Source: Pedobacter sp. MR2016-24
GTDB lineage: Bacteria > Bacteroidota > Bacteroidia > Sphingobacteriales > Sphingobacteriaceae
Reading direction: 5' to 3'
NCBI RefSeq assembly: GCF_026239655.1
Contig: NZ_JAPIVO010000006.1
Span: 124,001 to 188,000, forward strand
DNA: 64,000 nt
The notes below the pieces were generated by a model. The model saw only the letters and a list, made by a program, of their open reading frames with translations, had not been told where the DNA came from and made no database searches. Shown piece by piece: positions 34,188-43,967 of the stretch (position 1 is its first letter; every line of letters starts with the position of its first letter). A program made the translations under genes and the position numbers.

Positions 34188-34333
34188 AACATTTACATCA
34201 TCCTTATCAACTCACTCTACAAGGAGTACAAAAACGCCGATCAGAACGCGATCCGTATAGACGGAAATAGTTGTAGCTCTATAAACAGCTTCATACCTTG
34301 CACATATCTTATTCATGCCTAAAATTAAAAGAG

Positions 34334-35428
34334 ATGATACCTGTTAAAAGCCGTCCGTATATCGCCATTTTGCTCCATGTCTTAATGTGGACCTTGTTTG
34401 CTTCCGTACTGCTTTTTTATCTGCCATTAACATGGAATATCAGTCTGCCTTATCAGTTCTGGGTTAAACAGGCCTTTATTCTGCTGATCCTGGTCGTAGT
34501 TTTCTATCTCAACAGCTTTATTCTTGTACCGGCTTTACTGCTGAAGAATAAAAACCTGGCTTTTATTATTATCGTTATCGCGCTCTCTTTCCTTGCGGGA
34601 CCATTAGTCAGGGCTATAGATGATAGTCTGCAGCTGCCCGATTTAATGGAGCAGGCATTTAAAAAAAATGGGATAATCAAATTGTCAAAAAGAGGAGATA
34701 AAATCGATGTGTTCATCATTATGGTCACGCTCATGGTGGTGGGGATCAGTACCAGTATTACCCTTATACAGAAATGGCAGGCAGATAAACAGGAGCGTGA
34801 AGCACTGGAGAAAGAGCGGATCGGATCAGAATTGTCTTTTCTGAAAGCGCAGATTAATCCCCATTTCTTTTTCAATACACTAAATAATATCTACGCGTTG
34901 ACGCATGTAGATATAGAAAATTCCCGGCGTGCATTGCATAAGCTGTCGCGAATGATGCGTTACCTTTTATACGATACACAAGCCGGAATCACTCCTCTAA
35001 GCAAAGAAATTTCTTTTATTGTAGATTATATCGAATTGATGAAACTCAGGCTGAATGATATGACTACCGTTACTTTTGAAGGACCGCTGATCCGGCAGGA
35101 TATGCATATCGCACCGATGTTATTTTTACCCTATATTGAAAACGCATTTAAGCATGGCATCAGCACAACAGCGCAATCTGTTATCGCCATTGAACTTTTA
35201 CTGGAAGAAAAAGTCCTGACAATGACGGTAAAGAACTCGGTTTTTAATGAAAATGGGGCTACGGCAGATGGTTATGGCGGCATAGGTTTAACCAACACAA
35301 AAAGGCGGCTGGATTTGTTATATCCGGGAAGGCATACTTTCTCCGCCGCTAAAACAGCAGACACTAATGAATTTATTGTTCATTTAACCCTTACACTTGA
35401 TGATACTGAATTGCATAGCAGTAGATGA
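34334..35428 (+). CDS. LytS/YehU-type membrane sensor histidine kinase
   Basis: From the ATG at 34334 (an upstream TTG is less likely) the 364-residue protein has four N-terminal membrane helices (about 10-140) and a short coiled segment. The His_kinase domain has the phospho-acceptor His in LKAQINPHFFFNTLNNIY, and a C-terminal ATPase has YIENAFKHGI and GYGGIGLTNTKRRL. It partners with the LytTR regulator that starts 29 bases before its stop. The signal sensed is unknown. Confidence 0.92.
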   Translation: MIPVKSRPYIAILLHVLMWTLFASVLLFYLPLTWNISLPYQFWVKQAFILLILVVVFYLNSFILVPALLLKNKNLAFIIIVIALSFLAGPLVRAIDDSLQLPDLMEQAFKKNGIIKLSKRGDKIDVFIIMVTLMVVGISTSITLIQKWQADKQEREALEKERIGSELSFLKAQINPHFFFNTLNNIYALTHVDIENSRRALHKLSRMMRYLLYDTQAGITPLSKEISFIVDYIELMKLRLNDMTTVTFEGPLIRQDMHIAPMLFLPYIENAFKHGISTTAQSVIAIELLLEEKVLTMTVKNSVFNENGATADGYGGIGLTNTKRRLDLLYPGRHTFSAAKTADTNEFIVHLTLTLDDTELHSSR

Positions 35429-36131
35429 TGAGCCGCTGGCCTTAGGCCTGGTTTGTAGTTTTATTGAACAGACTCCATTTCTGCAACTGGCAGGTAAATT
35501 TTCCAGTGGTATAAAGGCGCTGGATTTTATTCATGATGAGCAGGTAGATCTCATTTTTCTGGATATTCAGATGCCTGATTTAACAGGGATTCAGATGGCC
35601 CGTTTACTGGAAAAACAGCCTGGAAATCCGGGTCCGAGAGTAATTTTTACGACGGCATTTAACAATTATGCAATTGAAGGCTATAAAGTAGATGCGCTGG
35701 ACTACCTGTTGAAACCGTTCGACTATGAGGAGTTTCTGAAAGCAGCAAATAAGGCGAGAACCTATGCAGAGATGCTGAAACCTGTCTCCGCCATTTCCGG
35801 TACAGAACAGGAAGATTATATCTTTTTAAAAGTTGAATACCAGTTAATCCGGGTAGCCGTAAAGGATATCATCTATATTGAAGGACTGAAAGATTATGTG
35901 AAGGTTTATCTCGAAAATACGGATAAACCTATATTGACGCTGACCAGTTTAAAAGCATTAGAGCAGAAGCTCTCCTCAAAAACCTTTATGCGGGTACACC
36001 GTTCCTATATTGTAGCACTTGATAAGGTGCATTCTGTCAATAAAAATAGCTTAAACATTGCAGAACTAACCGTTACCATTGGTGACGCCTATAAAGAAGC
36101 GTTCAATGCCTACTTAAGTAAATGGATATAA
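35400..36131 (+). CDS. LytTR family response regulator
   Basis: The 243-residue regulator has a receiver domain (VDDEPLAL near the start, phospho-acceptor Asp in LIFLDIQMP, Lys in YLLKPFDYEEF). A C-terminal LytTR DNA-binding domain follows (DIIYIEGLKDYVKVYL, FMRVHRSYIVAL). I chose ATG at 35400 rather than the TTG just before it. It overlaps the kinase gene by 29 bases, as expected of a coupled two-component pair. Targets are unknown; a nearby candidate is the 16-base palindrome upstream. Confidence 0.93.
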   Translation: MILNCIAVDDEPLALGLVCSFIEQTPFLQLAGKFSSGIKALDFIHDEQVDLIFLDIQMPDLTGIQMARLLEKQPGNPGPRVIFTTAFNNYAIEGYKVDALDYLLKPFDYEEFLKAANKARTYAEMLKPVSAISGTEQEDYIFLKVEYQLIRVAVKDIIYIEGLKDYVKVYLENTDKPILTLTSLKALEQKLSSKTFMRVHRSYIVALDKVHSVNKNSLNIAELTVTIGDAYKEAFNAYLSKWI

Positions 36132-36189
36132 GCTTAAATGAATGTAAGCGGCTAAATTTTATTATTTTCGCAGTGAAACCATTCCATTT

Positions 36190-36936
36190 ATGTTAAAAAT
36201 ATACCGGTCAATCGCTTTCTCAGGGCTTATATTTCTCTATTCCTGTTCCTCTGTTTATATGCCCAACGTGCCCAATACGCCTATGCTGAGCTCAAAAGGA
36301 GAGTTTAGCGGTGGTGCACATATCTCGCTGAAGGGAAATGGGAATTTTAATGGTGCCTATGCCTTATCTAATCATTTTGGCGTACTCTTAAGCGGTGCCT
36401 ACATGAAAAGTGAAAAGACCAGCAAAGATTTTGAACATAAGCTGATCGAAGCAGGTGCAGGATATTTCGACGCTTTTGGTCCGGATAACAACAGGATCAT
36501 TGAAGTATATGCCGGAATTGGAAGCGGCAATACTCTGCGTACCTACAGAAACTATGAAAATGATGTGTTGCTCAGTACAGAACTGCAGAAAGTAGAGTAT
36601 AGCAAAACATTTTTGCAGGTGAATTACAGCTCCAAGAAAAAGAGTAATTTTCATTTGTTTGGAAATAACTATCCGCTGAATTATGGCACTGCACTAAGGA
36701 TCAGTCATGTAGGAATGGATGTCTTTTTAATTAATGGAACTGCTCAGGCAAAGGAAGACAACATCTTTCTGGAGCCTATATTTTTTACCAGAATGCGTTT
36801 AAGTGATGCCGTGCAGCTGCAATACACCAGCAGTGGTAACTTCGGCTTAAAGAACAGAAAATATATGACCGCGGGGAATTCAATTTTCAGCATTGGTGCC
36901 GTAATTAACGTTGGCGGCGTTAAGAAGAAGCAGTAA
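36190..36936 (+). CDS. Predicted beta-rich outer-membrane lipoprotein
   Basis: The 248-residue protein begins with a lipoprotein signal, IAFSGLIFLYSC, whose lipobox Cys is residue 19. The mature part has repeated amphipathic strands (GEFSGGAHISLKG, FGVLLSGAYM, IIEVYAGIGSG, FFTRMRLSDAVQLQYTSSG), suggesting a small barrel of about eight strands. No family is firmly recognised. It follows the LytTR regulator by 58 bases and may be co-regulated. Its end overlaps the convergent acyltransferase by 17 bases. Confidence 0.65.
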   Translation: MLKIYRSIAFSGLIFLYSCSSVYMPNVPNTPMLSSKGEFSGGAHISLKGNGNFNGAYALSNHFGVLLSGAYMKSEKTSKDFEHKLIEAGAGYFDAFGPDNNRIIEVYAGIGSGNTLRTYRNYENDVLLSTELQKVEYSKTFLQVNYSSKKKSNFHLFGNNYPLNYGTALRISHVGMDVFLINGTAQAKEDNIFLEPIFFTRMRLSDAVQLQYTSSGNFGLKNRKYMTAGNSIFSIGAVINVGGVKKKQ

Positions 36937-37942
36937 ATTTAGCTTCCCTCTTTTTGCTATAAAAGTCAAAAATATAATAGACAATCCACGAAAATAATAT
37001 CGCACTGCCAATCATGATAAGTACATTATTGATTTTCCATTTGTCAAACTGTTTAAACAGTGTAAGATGGACCAGGTATAGAGGGTATGAAATGTTGCCC
37101 AATAAATTCAGAATCTTATTAACAGGATTGGAAAATACCGGGACTTTGTGATTGTAAATCACTACATAATATACCCAGGCCAGGCAGGCGATAATGCCTA
37201 TGAAACCAGGCAGATCAGTGGAGGCTATCAATCCCAATTCATGATGTTTATAACGAAACAGGACTTGAATTGCTATTTTTAGCGCGATGTGTACTACAAA
37301 TATTGCAGCAATATGGATAGCGGTTGATTTTTTCTTATCAGGGAAGATGGCCATTGCAAAACCGGCGATCCAAATAAACGAAAGTAAAAGTAAATTTATA
37401 CCGTAACTGGTTCCTGCATAATAGTCCCATTTAAACAACGTACGTCCGCAGGTATAGATACAATAACTAATAAACGAGATATAAATAAGCATGTTTAATT
37501 TTTTCATGCTCATCTTAAGAAAAACAGGCGCCAGACTGTACATCCATACTTCAACCGCTAAAGTCCAGGCAGGTCCTACTAATGATGTACTGGTCAGGGC
37601 CTGATTCAGAAACACAAGATTAAGTAAAATAAATCCCGCATAAGTCCATGTAAAGGGTTGAGGAAGAACAATACAGGTAAAAACTATACTCGCCAGGTAA
37701 ACCGGGTAAATCCTTTTAATTCTGCGCTGAAAATAAGACTCCTTGTTTCTTAAGATTGATTTTCCTATGGAAAGTCCACTGATCAGCAAAAAGCCCAGTA
37801 TCGCTTCAAAAGAACCCAAATAGTGGAGTATTTTAAAGAAGCCGACATTTGTGAAAGCAGTAAGGTGACCTATCACGACTACAAAAGCCAATAAAAATCT
37901 TGTTAATGAAAGTATTTCCCAATTAAAGGTTTTGCTGGCCAT
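36920..37942 (-). CDS. Acyltransferase 3 family membrane protein
   Basis: From the ATG at 37942 the 340-residue protein has the acyltransferase-3 pattern. The first helix has LTRFLLAFVVVIGHL with the conserved His, then QRRIKRIYPVYLA and the mid-protein GPAWTLAVEVWMY, with about ten membrane segments in all. These enzymes O-acetylate or otherwise acylate surface polysaccharides and lipids at the inner membrane. A longer frame reaching 38089 adds an unlikely N-terminus. The polysaccharide operon nearby is a plausible client, but this is inference. Confidence 0.85.
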   Translation of the reverse strand: MASKTFNWEILSLTRFLLAFVVVIGHLTAFTNVGFFKILHYLGSFEAILGFLLISGLSIGKSILRNKESYFQRRIKRIYPVYLASIVFTCIVLPQPFTWTYAGFILLNLVFLNQALTSTSLVGPAWTLAVEVWMYSLAPVFLKMSMKKLNMLIYISFISYCIYTCGRTLFKWDYYAGTSYGINLLLLSFIWIAGFAMAIFPDKKKSTAIHIAAIFVVHIALKIAIQVLFRYKHHELGLIASTDLPGFIGIIACLAWVYYVVIYNHKVPVFSNPVNKILNLLGNISYPLYLVHLTLFKQFDKWKINNVLIMIGSAILFSWIVYYIFDFYSKKREAKFTASS

Positions 37943-38190
37943 GATTAGTACTGATTCGGGTTCGGAAATATATGATAGTGTAATCTTTACACCGCAAAGT
38001 ATAGTTTTATTTCGACAGTATAATAAGAAAGGATATAAAATTATAATTGCCCAGTATTCACGACAAATATAAACTGCATCAATCAGCATATATTGAAAAT
38101 GATAACGCCGGATTTAAAAAATCGTTTTATCTATTTATTGGCCTGATTTATGGTATAAGGTGTTCACACACCAATACATAATGAAACTTA

Positions 38191-38442
38191 ATGAAATCAC
38201 GTAAGATTGCCGTAGGAGGCGAGGTATATCTTGTAACCGAGAAAAACCCGCGTTCAGGACTTTACCAGTTGTATTGTTTTGGTGATGACAGCACACATAT
38301 TGTTGGGCGAAGCTACAAGACCGGGGATTGGCTTTATATACAAAAATCCCCTTTTTGCAATTCATTATGTCCTCAAAAAATTGCCCATCTGATTGAAGAG
38401 TTTATTTCCTTTCAGCCAACATCGCAGGTACAGGTGAATTAA
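38191..38442 (+). CDS. Small hypothetical protein
   Basis: The 83-residue frame begins MKSRKIAVGGEVYLVTEKNP and contains LYQLYCFGDDSTHIVGRSYKTGDWLYI and FCNSLCPQKIAHLIEEF. It has alternating strands, one late helix and three Cys, with no signal peptide. No family is recognised. Its stop codon shares the TTAA with the convergent hybrid kinase gene. A short out-of-frame ATG sits just upstream. Existence as a gene is plausible, not certain. Confidence 0.5.
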   Translation: MKSRKIAVGGEVYLVTEKNPRSGLYQLYCFGDDSTHIVGRSYKTGDWLYIQKSPFCNSLCPQKIAHLIEEFISFQPTSQVQVN

Positions 38443-40214
38443 GCACCGCCGGACAAACATTCTTCCAGTTTCTTTTTCAGGAGATCCGGACGGAAAGGTT
38501 TGGTCAGATAATCATCCAGATAAGCATAACTGAAAGATTGCTGAATATCTACGTCGCTGGATGCCGTTAGCGCAATAATCTTAATTTTTGACAGCCTGAT
38601 ATCGGGAATTTCCCTGATATGCCTCGCCGCCTCAAAACCATCCATTACCGGCATATGTATATCCATCAGCACGATATCAAAACTGCCCGCTTTAACCATT
38701 TCCAGTGCTTCCAGTCCGTTTTTAGCGATAGAATAATCGCAATCCCACTGTTCTAAGATTTTCTTTAATACCATGATGTTCACAATATTATCTTCAGCAA
38801 TGAGGATATTCAGTCCACTGATATCGGCCGTAGATGCAGCTGATACTGCAACAGGCATAATTTCCTGTATTGCCGCTAATTCATAGCTGATGTCAAATGA
38901 AAAGGTAGAGCCAACATTTTCTTTACTGTCCAGTTTAAGCTTGCTGCCATGGAGCTCTATTAATCTTTTTACAATCGACAGCCCTAAACCGGTACCGCCA
39001 TAACGTTTGGTAATGTTGTTGTTAGCTTGCAGGAAGGGTTCAAATACAGTATCATGTTTATTTGCGGGGATGCCTATGCCATCGTCTTTAACCGTAAATA
39101 ACAGGGTGATTTTTTCAGCTGTTCGTGCTGTGGTACTGATGCTCATTTCCACCAGTCCACCAGTATCAGTAAACTTAACCGCATTTGAAACCAGGTTATT
39201 CAAAATCTGTGTCAATCTCGTTTGATCACCTTTCACAAATAGCGGCTGATCTTCAAAATCGCTCGTTAATTTTAATATGATTCCTTTTTGTTCTGCCTTT
39301 GTATGGAAAGTCGCATTGATATTCTGTACCAGCAGTGTCAGGTTAAAATCAGCCTTATTCAGCACGATCTTATCTGCGTTCATCTTGCTGAAATCCAATG
39401 TATCATTGATGAGCGCCAGTAGATTCTCTGATGAGAACCTTAAGATAGCCAGATTTTCCTCCTGATCTTTCCTGGGGTTTTCAATGCTTAATACGTTAGT
39501 CATTCCAATTACAGCATGAAGAGGAGTCCGGAGTTCGTGCGACATAGAAGAGAGGAAATCGGCGCGCATCCTGGTGGCCTCTTGTGCTTCCTTCAAGGCG
39601 GATTGAAGCTGGTGATTCAATTCCCGTTCTTTGATCTGACTTTGATAAAATGATTTGAAGAATTCATACTGCATCAGGACCAGGAGGATGAAATTAAAGA
39701 CCAGGCAGAGCATAAAAGTATTACTACTTACCTCAGCATCACTTAAATAAATGCTTCCCCCCTGCGCTCTGGTCATCGTGAAGGTAATGATAATAGGCAT
39801 GATATTAATCGCAGAATACATGATGCCCCAGTTTTTGCCAAGGATATAGAATGATGCAGAAATGATGATGATAGACAGCTGGAACGTAACCATATTAATG
39901 CCATGCTTGTACATCAGTATATTGGTTAAAATAAACAACGATAGTGCGATGAGCAGTATATGGGCGGCGTTACGCCATTTCGCTTTGTATAACAGCAGAT
40001 AGGATGCGTACAGCAACGTCAGCAGAAGAAAAATTAGCCGAATCATGATTGCCGTTTTACCTGAAGAAATCAACAGGATCAGTATTGTAGCAATCAGCAG
40101 CATCAAAAGGCCCAATCCAAACGCAAGAATCTTAATTCTTGATTGCATGAGCGGGACTGCCGATTCCTTTATCAGGGCATTATAGCGGCGTTTTAGGTTG
40201 CTGAAAAATTCCAT
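38439..40214 (-). CDS. Hybrid histidine kinase with C-terminal receiver
   Basis: The 591-residue protein has six N-terminal membrane helices (about 25-195) and a linking coiled coil. The HisKA domain has the His in SSMSHELRTPLHAVIGM, and the ATPase has NLVSNAVKFT, DDGIGIP and GGTGLGLSIVKRLI. A C-terminal receiver has AEDNIVNIM and the phospho-acceptor Asp in IVLMDIHMPVMDG. It contains no DNA-binding domain and must pass phosphate to another protein. No HPt or regulator gene is adjacent. The membrane part may sense a small molecule or envelope state. Confidence 0.93.
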   Translation of the reverse strand: MEFFSNLKRRYNALIKESAVPLMQSRIKILAFGLGLLMLLIATILILLISSGKTAIMIRLIFLLLTLLYASYLLLYKAKWRNAAHILLIALSLFILTNILMYKHGINMVTFQLSIIIISASFYILGKNWGIMYSAINIMPIIITFTMTRAQGGSIYLSDAEVSSNTFMLCLVFNFILLVLMQYEFFKSFYQSQIKERELNHQLQSALKEAQEATRMRADFLSSMSHELRTPLHAVIGMTNVLSIENPRKDQEENLAILRFSSENLLALINDTLDFSKMNADKIVLNKADFNLTLLVQNINATFHTKAEQKGIILKLTSDFEDQPLFVKGDQTRLTQILNNLVSNAVKFTDTGGLVEMSISTTARTAEKITLLFTVKDDGIGIPANKHDTVFEPFLQANNNITKRYGGTGLGLSIVKRLIELHGSKLKLDSKENVGSTFSFDISYELAAIQEIMPVAVSAASTADISGLNILIAEDNIVNIMVLKKILEQWDCDYSIAKNGLEALEMVKAGSFDIVLMDIHMPVMDGFEAARHIREIPDIRLSKIKIIALTASSDVDIQQSFSYAYLDDYLTKPFRPDLLKKKLEECLSGGA

Positions 40215-40455
40215 AAATCGGTGTGTATGCCAATAATACGAAATTTTGTCACTATACGCTTTTCTTATTTCAAATATGTGTGTGCTAAAGAATAACCCTG
40301 TTAAACTTCAAACCGGACATAACGTGTAGGTTCTAATTATTATATATTAACATAATTGAATTGAAGATAACTTGTAAAACAATCATTTGGATAAAATACT
40401 TTACAGTCTTATGTTTAAAAGTTTCATTATCTGTCTGTTCATCAGTTGTATTGCT

Positions 40456-40463
40456 TATATTTG
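40456..40463 (+). promoter_or_regulatory. -7 box upstream of the soluble histidine kinase
   Basis: TATATTTG fits TAnnTTTG and lies 30 bases before the ATG at 40494. It overlaps a longer reading frame starting at 40446 and therefore supports the later start. Confidence 0.5.
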
Positions 40464-40493
40464 CACCTCCAAATAGCAAATATCGTCTCATCA

Positions 40494-41609
40494 ATGAACG
40501 ACAGATTAAAGATTCTTCACCTTAGTAACCGCGATACTGATCCTGGACATTTACTAAGTGTTTTAGAAGATCTGGTTCATAAATATGTTCGTTACCCGGT
40601 TTATACCCGTAAAGACTATCTGCTTGCCCTTACAGAAGTTGCTCCTGATATCATTATTGCAGATGAGCATGCAAACGCTGTTAATCCCGCAGAGGCACTG
40701 CATTTAATGGGGAAAAAAAAATTAATCATTCCACTTGTGCTGCTGGTTTCTGAAAGTATGGAAATGGAAGCCCTGTCTTTGTTACAGGCCGGTGCTGCTG
40801 ATTACGTAGTGAAAGAAAAACTATGGCGTTTGCCTTATGTCATTTCCAGCCAGATGAAACAGCGGCAATTGTCTGCCGCACTAGTACAAGCCAGAAGCTC
40901 CGCCAGTAATCATTCCCGGCTGATCAGGAGAAATAGAAATCTGGAACAGTTCACCTATATCATCTCCCATAACCTGCGCGCGCCGGTCGCCAATATGATG
41001 GGTTTGACAGCGCTTTTAAAAGAATTGCATACAGATCATCAGCATAGTGAACTGTTAGCTGGTTTAAATTCTTCTATCCGGACTATGGATACGATCATCA
41101 ATGATATCAATCAGACATTGCAGACTGATCATAACCTGCTATCGAAAAATGAACATATTTATTTTCAGCAGCTTGTAGATGAAATTACTCTCAGTATCAA
41201 TCATCTCATAGTGGAATCAGATGCTGTTTTCAGGTGTGACTTCACTGCTATGCCTGTTTTCAGCACAGTGAGAGGATATATGTATAGTATCTTTTATAAT
41301 ATCATCTTAAATAGCATCAAATATCGCAGAGAAGAAGAGCGGCCGCTAATTGTGATCAGCAATCAAATAATTGAAGATCAGCTGGTCATTACTTTCAAGG
41401 ATAATGGCAAGGGGATCGACATGGGACAACATGGTGCCGACTTGTTCAGTTTATATAAGCGGATTGATACCTCTATTGAAGGGAAAGGTATGGGGATGTT
41501 CATGATTAAAACTCATGTAGAAGATTTAAATGGGAACATTAGCCTCGAGAGTCAACCCGGGAAAGGAACAGACATTACAATTCAATTCCCCTTACACGGG
41601 GATAATTAG
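40494..41609 (+). CDS. Soluble histidine kinase with an N-terminal receiver-like domain
   Basis: The 371-residue protein begins with a receiver-like domain (about 5-125). It keeps the Asp in PDIIIADEHAN and a Lys in DYVVKEK but has an altered acidic pocket. The HisKA helix follows (QFTYIISHNLRAPVANMMGL) with a complete ATPase (NIILNSIKYR, FKDNGKGIDM, GKGMGMFMIKTHVE). No membrane segment is present. It probably takes a signal or phosphate from a partner. It precedes the nucleotide-sugar dehydrogenase by 28 bases, so the two may be co-transcribed. Confidence 0.88.
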   Translation: MNDRLKILHLSNRDTDPGHLLSVLEDLVHKYVRYPVYTRKDYLLALTEVAPDIIIADEHANAVNPAEALHLMGKKKLIIPLVLLVSESMEMEALSLLQAGAADYVVKEKLWRLPYVISSQMKQRQLSAALVQARSSASNHSRLIRRNRNLEQFTYIISHNLRAPVANMMGLTALLKELHTDHQHSELLAGLNSSIRTMDTIINDINQTLQTDHNLLSKNEHIYFQQLVDEITLSINHLIVESDAVFRCDFTAMPVFSTVRGYMYSIFYNIILNSIKYRREEERPLIVISNQIIEDQLVITFKDNGKGIDMGQHGADLFSLYKRIDTSIEGKGMGMFMIKTHVEDLNGNISLESQPGKGTDITIQFPLHGDN

Positions 41610-41637
41610 TATGTTTGCTACCTAAATTTTTTCCGAC

Positions 41638-42921
41638 ATGATCATAAATTCTCAAACAAAAATTGCTGTAATCGGATTAGGCTACGTAGGTCTTCCGCTG
41701 GCCATTGAGTTTGCGAAGAAATATGATGTATTGGGTTTTGATATTAATCAGGAGCGTATTTCAGCACTTAATTTGCTAAGGGATAACACCCGAGAAGCAG
41801 ATCTTGTACGTTTAAAGGAAGTGTTACAAACAGGCCATACCCGGTTAACACTTTCCGCTGATCCGGCAATGCTCGCTGCAAATCAGGTTTATATCATTAC
41901 TGTTCCTACGCCGATAGATCAGTTTAAAGTGCCTGACTTACGTCCATTACTGGCAGCAAGTAAACAAGTAGCGGCTTACCTTAAAAAAGGCGATATCGTA
42001 ATTTACGAATCTACAGTTTATCCCGGCTGTACGGAAGAAGATTGCGTACCTGTACTGGAGAAATACTCAGGTTTAACTTTTAATGCTGATTTCTACTGTG
42101 GGTATTCACCGGAGAGGATCAACCCGGGAGATAAAATAAATACATTGACTACCATTATGAAAGTTACCTCAGGCTCAACGCCTCAGATAGCTGATGAAGT
42201 AGATGCATTGTACAGCAGTATAATCACCGCGGGAACACATAAAGCACCTAGTATTAAAGTGGCGGAAGCATCAAAGGCAATAGAGAATGCACAACGTGAT
42301 GTAAATATCTCATTTGTGAATGAACTCGCACTGATTTTCGATAAACTGGGGATTGATACTACAGACGTGATCGAAGCTGCGGCAACCAAATGGAATTTCC
42401 TGAAATATAAACCCGGACTGGTAGGCGGACACTGTATCGGTGTAGATCCTTATTATCTTGCCTATAAATCTAATTCTTTGGGTTATAGTCCGCAGGTCAT
42501 CCTGTCCGGCAGAAACGTAAATGAAAATATGGGCATCTTCGTTGCCAATAAAGTAGTGAAGATGATGATTGCAAGGGAAGATAAAGTGAAAGGGGATAAA
42601 GTCCTGATTCTTGGCTTCGCCTTCAAGGAAAACTGTCCCGATATCAGGAATACCAGGGTAATTGATATTTATAAAGAACTGGAGCAGTTTGGCATATCTG
42701 CAGATGTGTATGATCCCTGGGCCAACGCTGAAGAAGTGATGCAGGAATATGGGATCGAACTGGAAACTGTCCTCCTGCAAAAAGAATATAAGGCAATTGT
42801 ACTGGCCGTTGCACACCGGCAATTTCTGGAAATAGATTATGCTGCTTACAGAAATAATGGTGCGCTGATCTTTGATACCAAATCGTTTATAGACAGGAAT
42901 CTTGCGGATGCAAGGCTTTAA
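41638..42921 (+). CDS. UDP-N-acetylhexosamine/UDP-hexose 6-dehydrogenase family protein
   Basis: The 427-residue enzyme oxidises C6 of a nucleotide sugar to the uronic acid. It has the NAD site IGLGYVGLPLAIEFAKKY at residues 12-29, the PTPID loop, FYCGYSPERINPGD, and the catalytic Cys266 in GGHCIGVDPYYLA. This is closest to the TviB/WbpO group that acts on UDP-GlcNAc or UDP-GalNAc rather than UDP-glucose dehydrogenase. A polysaccharide precursor role fits the operon that follows 5 kb away. The stop shares TTAA with the convergent GAF-PAS gene. Confidence 0.92.
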   Translation: MIINSQTKIAVIGLGYVGLPLAIEFAKKYDVLGFDINQERISALNLLRDNTREADLVRLKEVLQTGHTRLTLSADPAMLAANQVYIITVPTPIDQFKVPDLRPLLAASKQVAAYLKKGDIVIYESTVYPGCTEEDCVPVLEKYSGLTFNADFYCGYSPERINPGDKINTLTTIMKVTSGSTPQIADEVDALYSSIITAGTHKAPSIKVAEASKAIENAQRDVNISFVNELALIFDKLGIDTTDVIEAAATKWNFLKYKPGLVGGHCIGVDPYYLAYKSNSLGYSPQVILSGRNVNENMGIFVANKVVKMMIAREDKVKGDKVLILGFAFKENCPDIRNTRVIDIYKELEQFGISADVYDPWANAEEVMQEYGIELETVLLQKEYKAIVLAVAHRQFLEIDYAAYRNNGALIFDTKSFIDRNLADARL

Positions 42922-43967
42922 TTTTTACTGGTATGTTTCACCATATGCTGGATCTTCTCATCCAGCTCTTTTACGGCACGCTCCATCATCATCAGGTCAT
43001 CCGCTGAGGCCTGATAGCCATCAAACTTAAATAAATTCATCAGGCCCAATATGGAAGAGACAGGTCTCCTGACTTCATGGGCCTGGATATAGGCGATTGC
43101 CTTTAAAGACTGGTCACGGTCCAGTGTGTCCTGCTGTGCTTTTTTCAGTTCAGAGATATCTGCCGCGTGATAAGAAACACCAATAATCTCCCCTGAGGGA
43201 TCAAATGCCGGATTATAATCAAACTGCCACCATATTTCCCTGCCGGCATGTACCAGCGATCTTTCTGTTTTAACAGCGGTTCCTGTTAATGCGCTGTGAT
43301 AATGCTGCAGGAAATCAGCTGTAAAATCTTCTCCCACATAGTTCATTACATTTTCTTCCACTTTCATTTCCATCTGGTGGTTGTCCCGCATAAATTCCGC
43401 CAGCGCTTTGTTAAAAACTATTATTCTAAGGTCTTTATCAATCAGCATGTGGCAGGATGTTGAGCTTTCAAAAAAGGAACGGAGTTTTATTGCTGCATTT
43501 TTTGCTTCCAGGTACTGCGCGGTTAAAATTTGCCTGTTGTATTCTGATTCCAGTGTATAGATGACCTGTTTTGATAATGCCATCAGCATTTCTTGTTGTA
43601 TTTCTGATAAATCTGCCGGCAAATCATTGATAACACATAAACTGCCAACATTATGCCCGTCTGTTGTTTTTAAGGGGACTCCTGCATAAAACCCGGTATC
43701 GTTAGCCCTATCTTTGATCACTACTACATCATCCTGATCAATGACCTGATTGCACAAGGCCTGCTCACGTGGAATTTTTTTTATAGCTGAACCAAAACTG
43801 TAAGTGATATACTGCGTGTTTTCATCAAGGAGGGTAATCCTGGCTACAGGCGTTCCGCAAAGGTGTGCTGTAAGTTCCACAATAGCTTTCAGCTCTTCCT
43901 GTTTACCAGCTTCCGGTGTCAGAAACCTGGCGACGGCCTTTAGGCGTTCCAACTCCTTTATATGCAT
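42918..43967 (-). CDS. GAF-PAS sensor protein ending after the dimerisation helices
   Basis: The 349-residue soluble protein has a GAF domain (about 20-155; TPVARITLLDENTQYITYSFG, CNQVIDQDDVVVIKD) and a PAS domain (about 165-285; DKDLRIIVFNKALAEFM, VSYHAADISELKKAQ). A final helix pair resembles HisKA, with His in QAHEVRRPVSSILGL. It stops right there at MVKHTSKN with no ATPase domain. It may dimerise with, or be phosphorylated by, another kinase. Catalytic function on its own is not expected. Confidence 0.85.
   Translation of the reverse strand: MHIKELERLKAVARFLTPEAGKQEELKAIVELTAHLCGTPVARITLLDENTQYITYSFGSAIKKIPREQALCNQVIDQDDVVVIKDRANDTGFYAGVPLKTTDGHNVGSLCVINDLPADLSEIQQEMLMALSKQVIYTLESEYNRQILTAQYLEAKNAAIKLRSFFESSTSCHMLIDKDLRIIVFNKALAEFMRDNHQMEMKVEENVMNYVGEDFTADFLQHYHSALTGTAVKTERSLVHAGREIWWQFDYNPAFDPSGEIIGVSYHAADISELKKAQQDTLDRDQSLKAIAYIQAHEVRRPVSSILGLMNLFKFDGYQASADDLMMMERAVKELDEKIQHMVKHTSKN

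Larger units (their letters stand above)
34029..34333. other. 305-base intergenic region between the molybdenum operon and lytS
   Basis: This gap contains a terminator-like hairpin (34070-34116) and a perfect 16-base palindrome (34172-34187). No convincing protein gene is present. A 48-codon open frame at 34176-34322 has no recognised relatives. Confidence 0.6.

Noticed and set aside
34176..34322. A 48-codon open frame (MYMINIYIILINSLYKEYK...) before the LytS gene.
   Set aside because: No ribosome-binding site and no recognised relative; its start lies within the 16-base palindrome.
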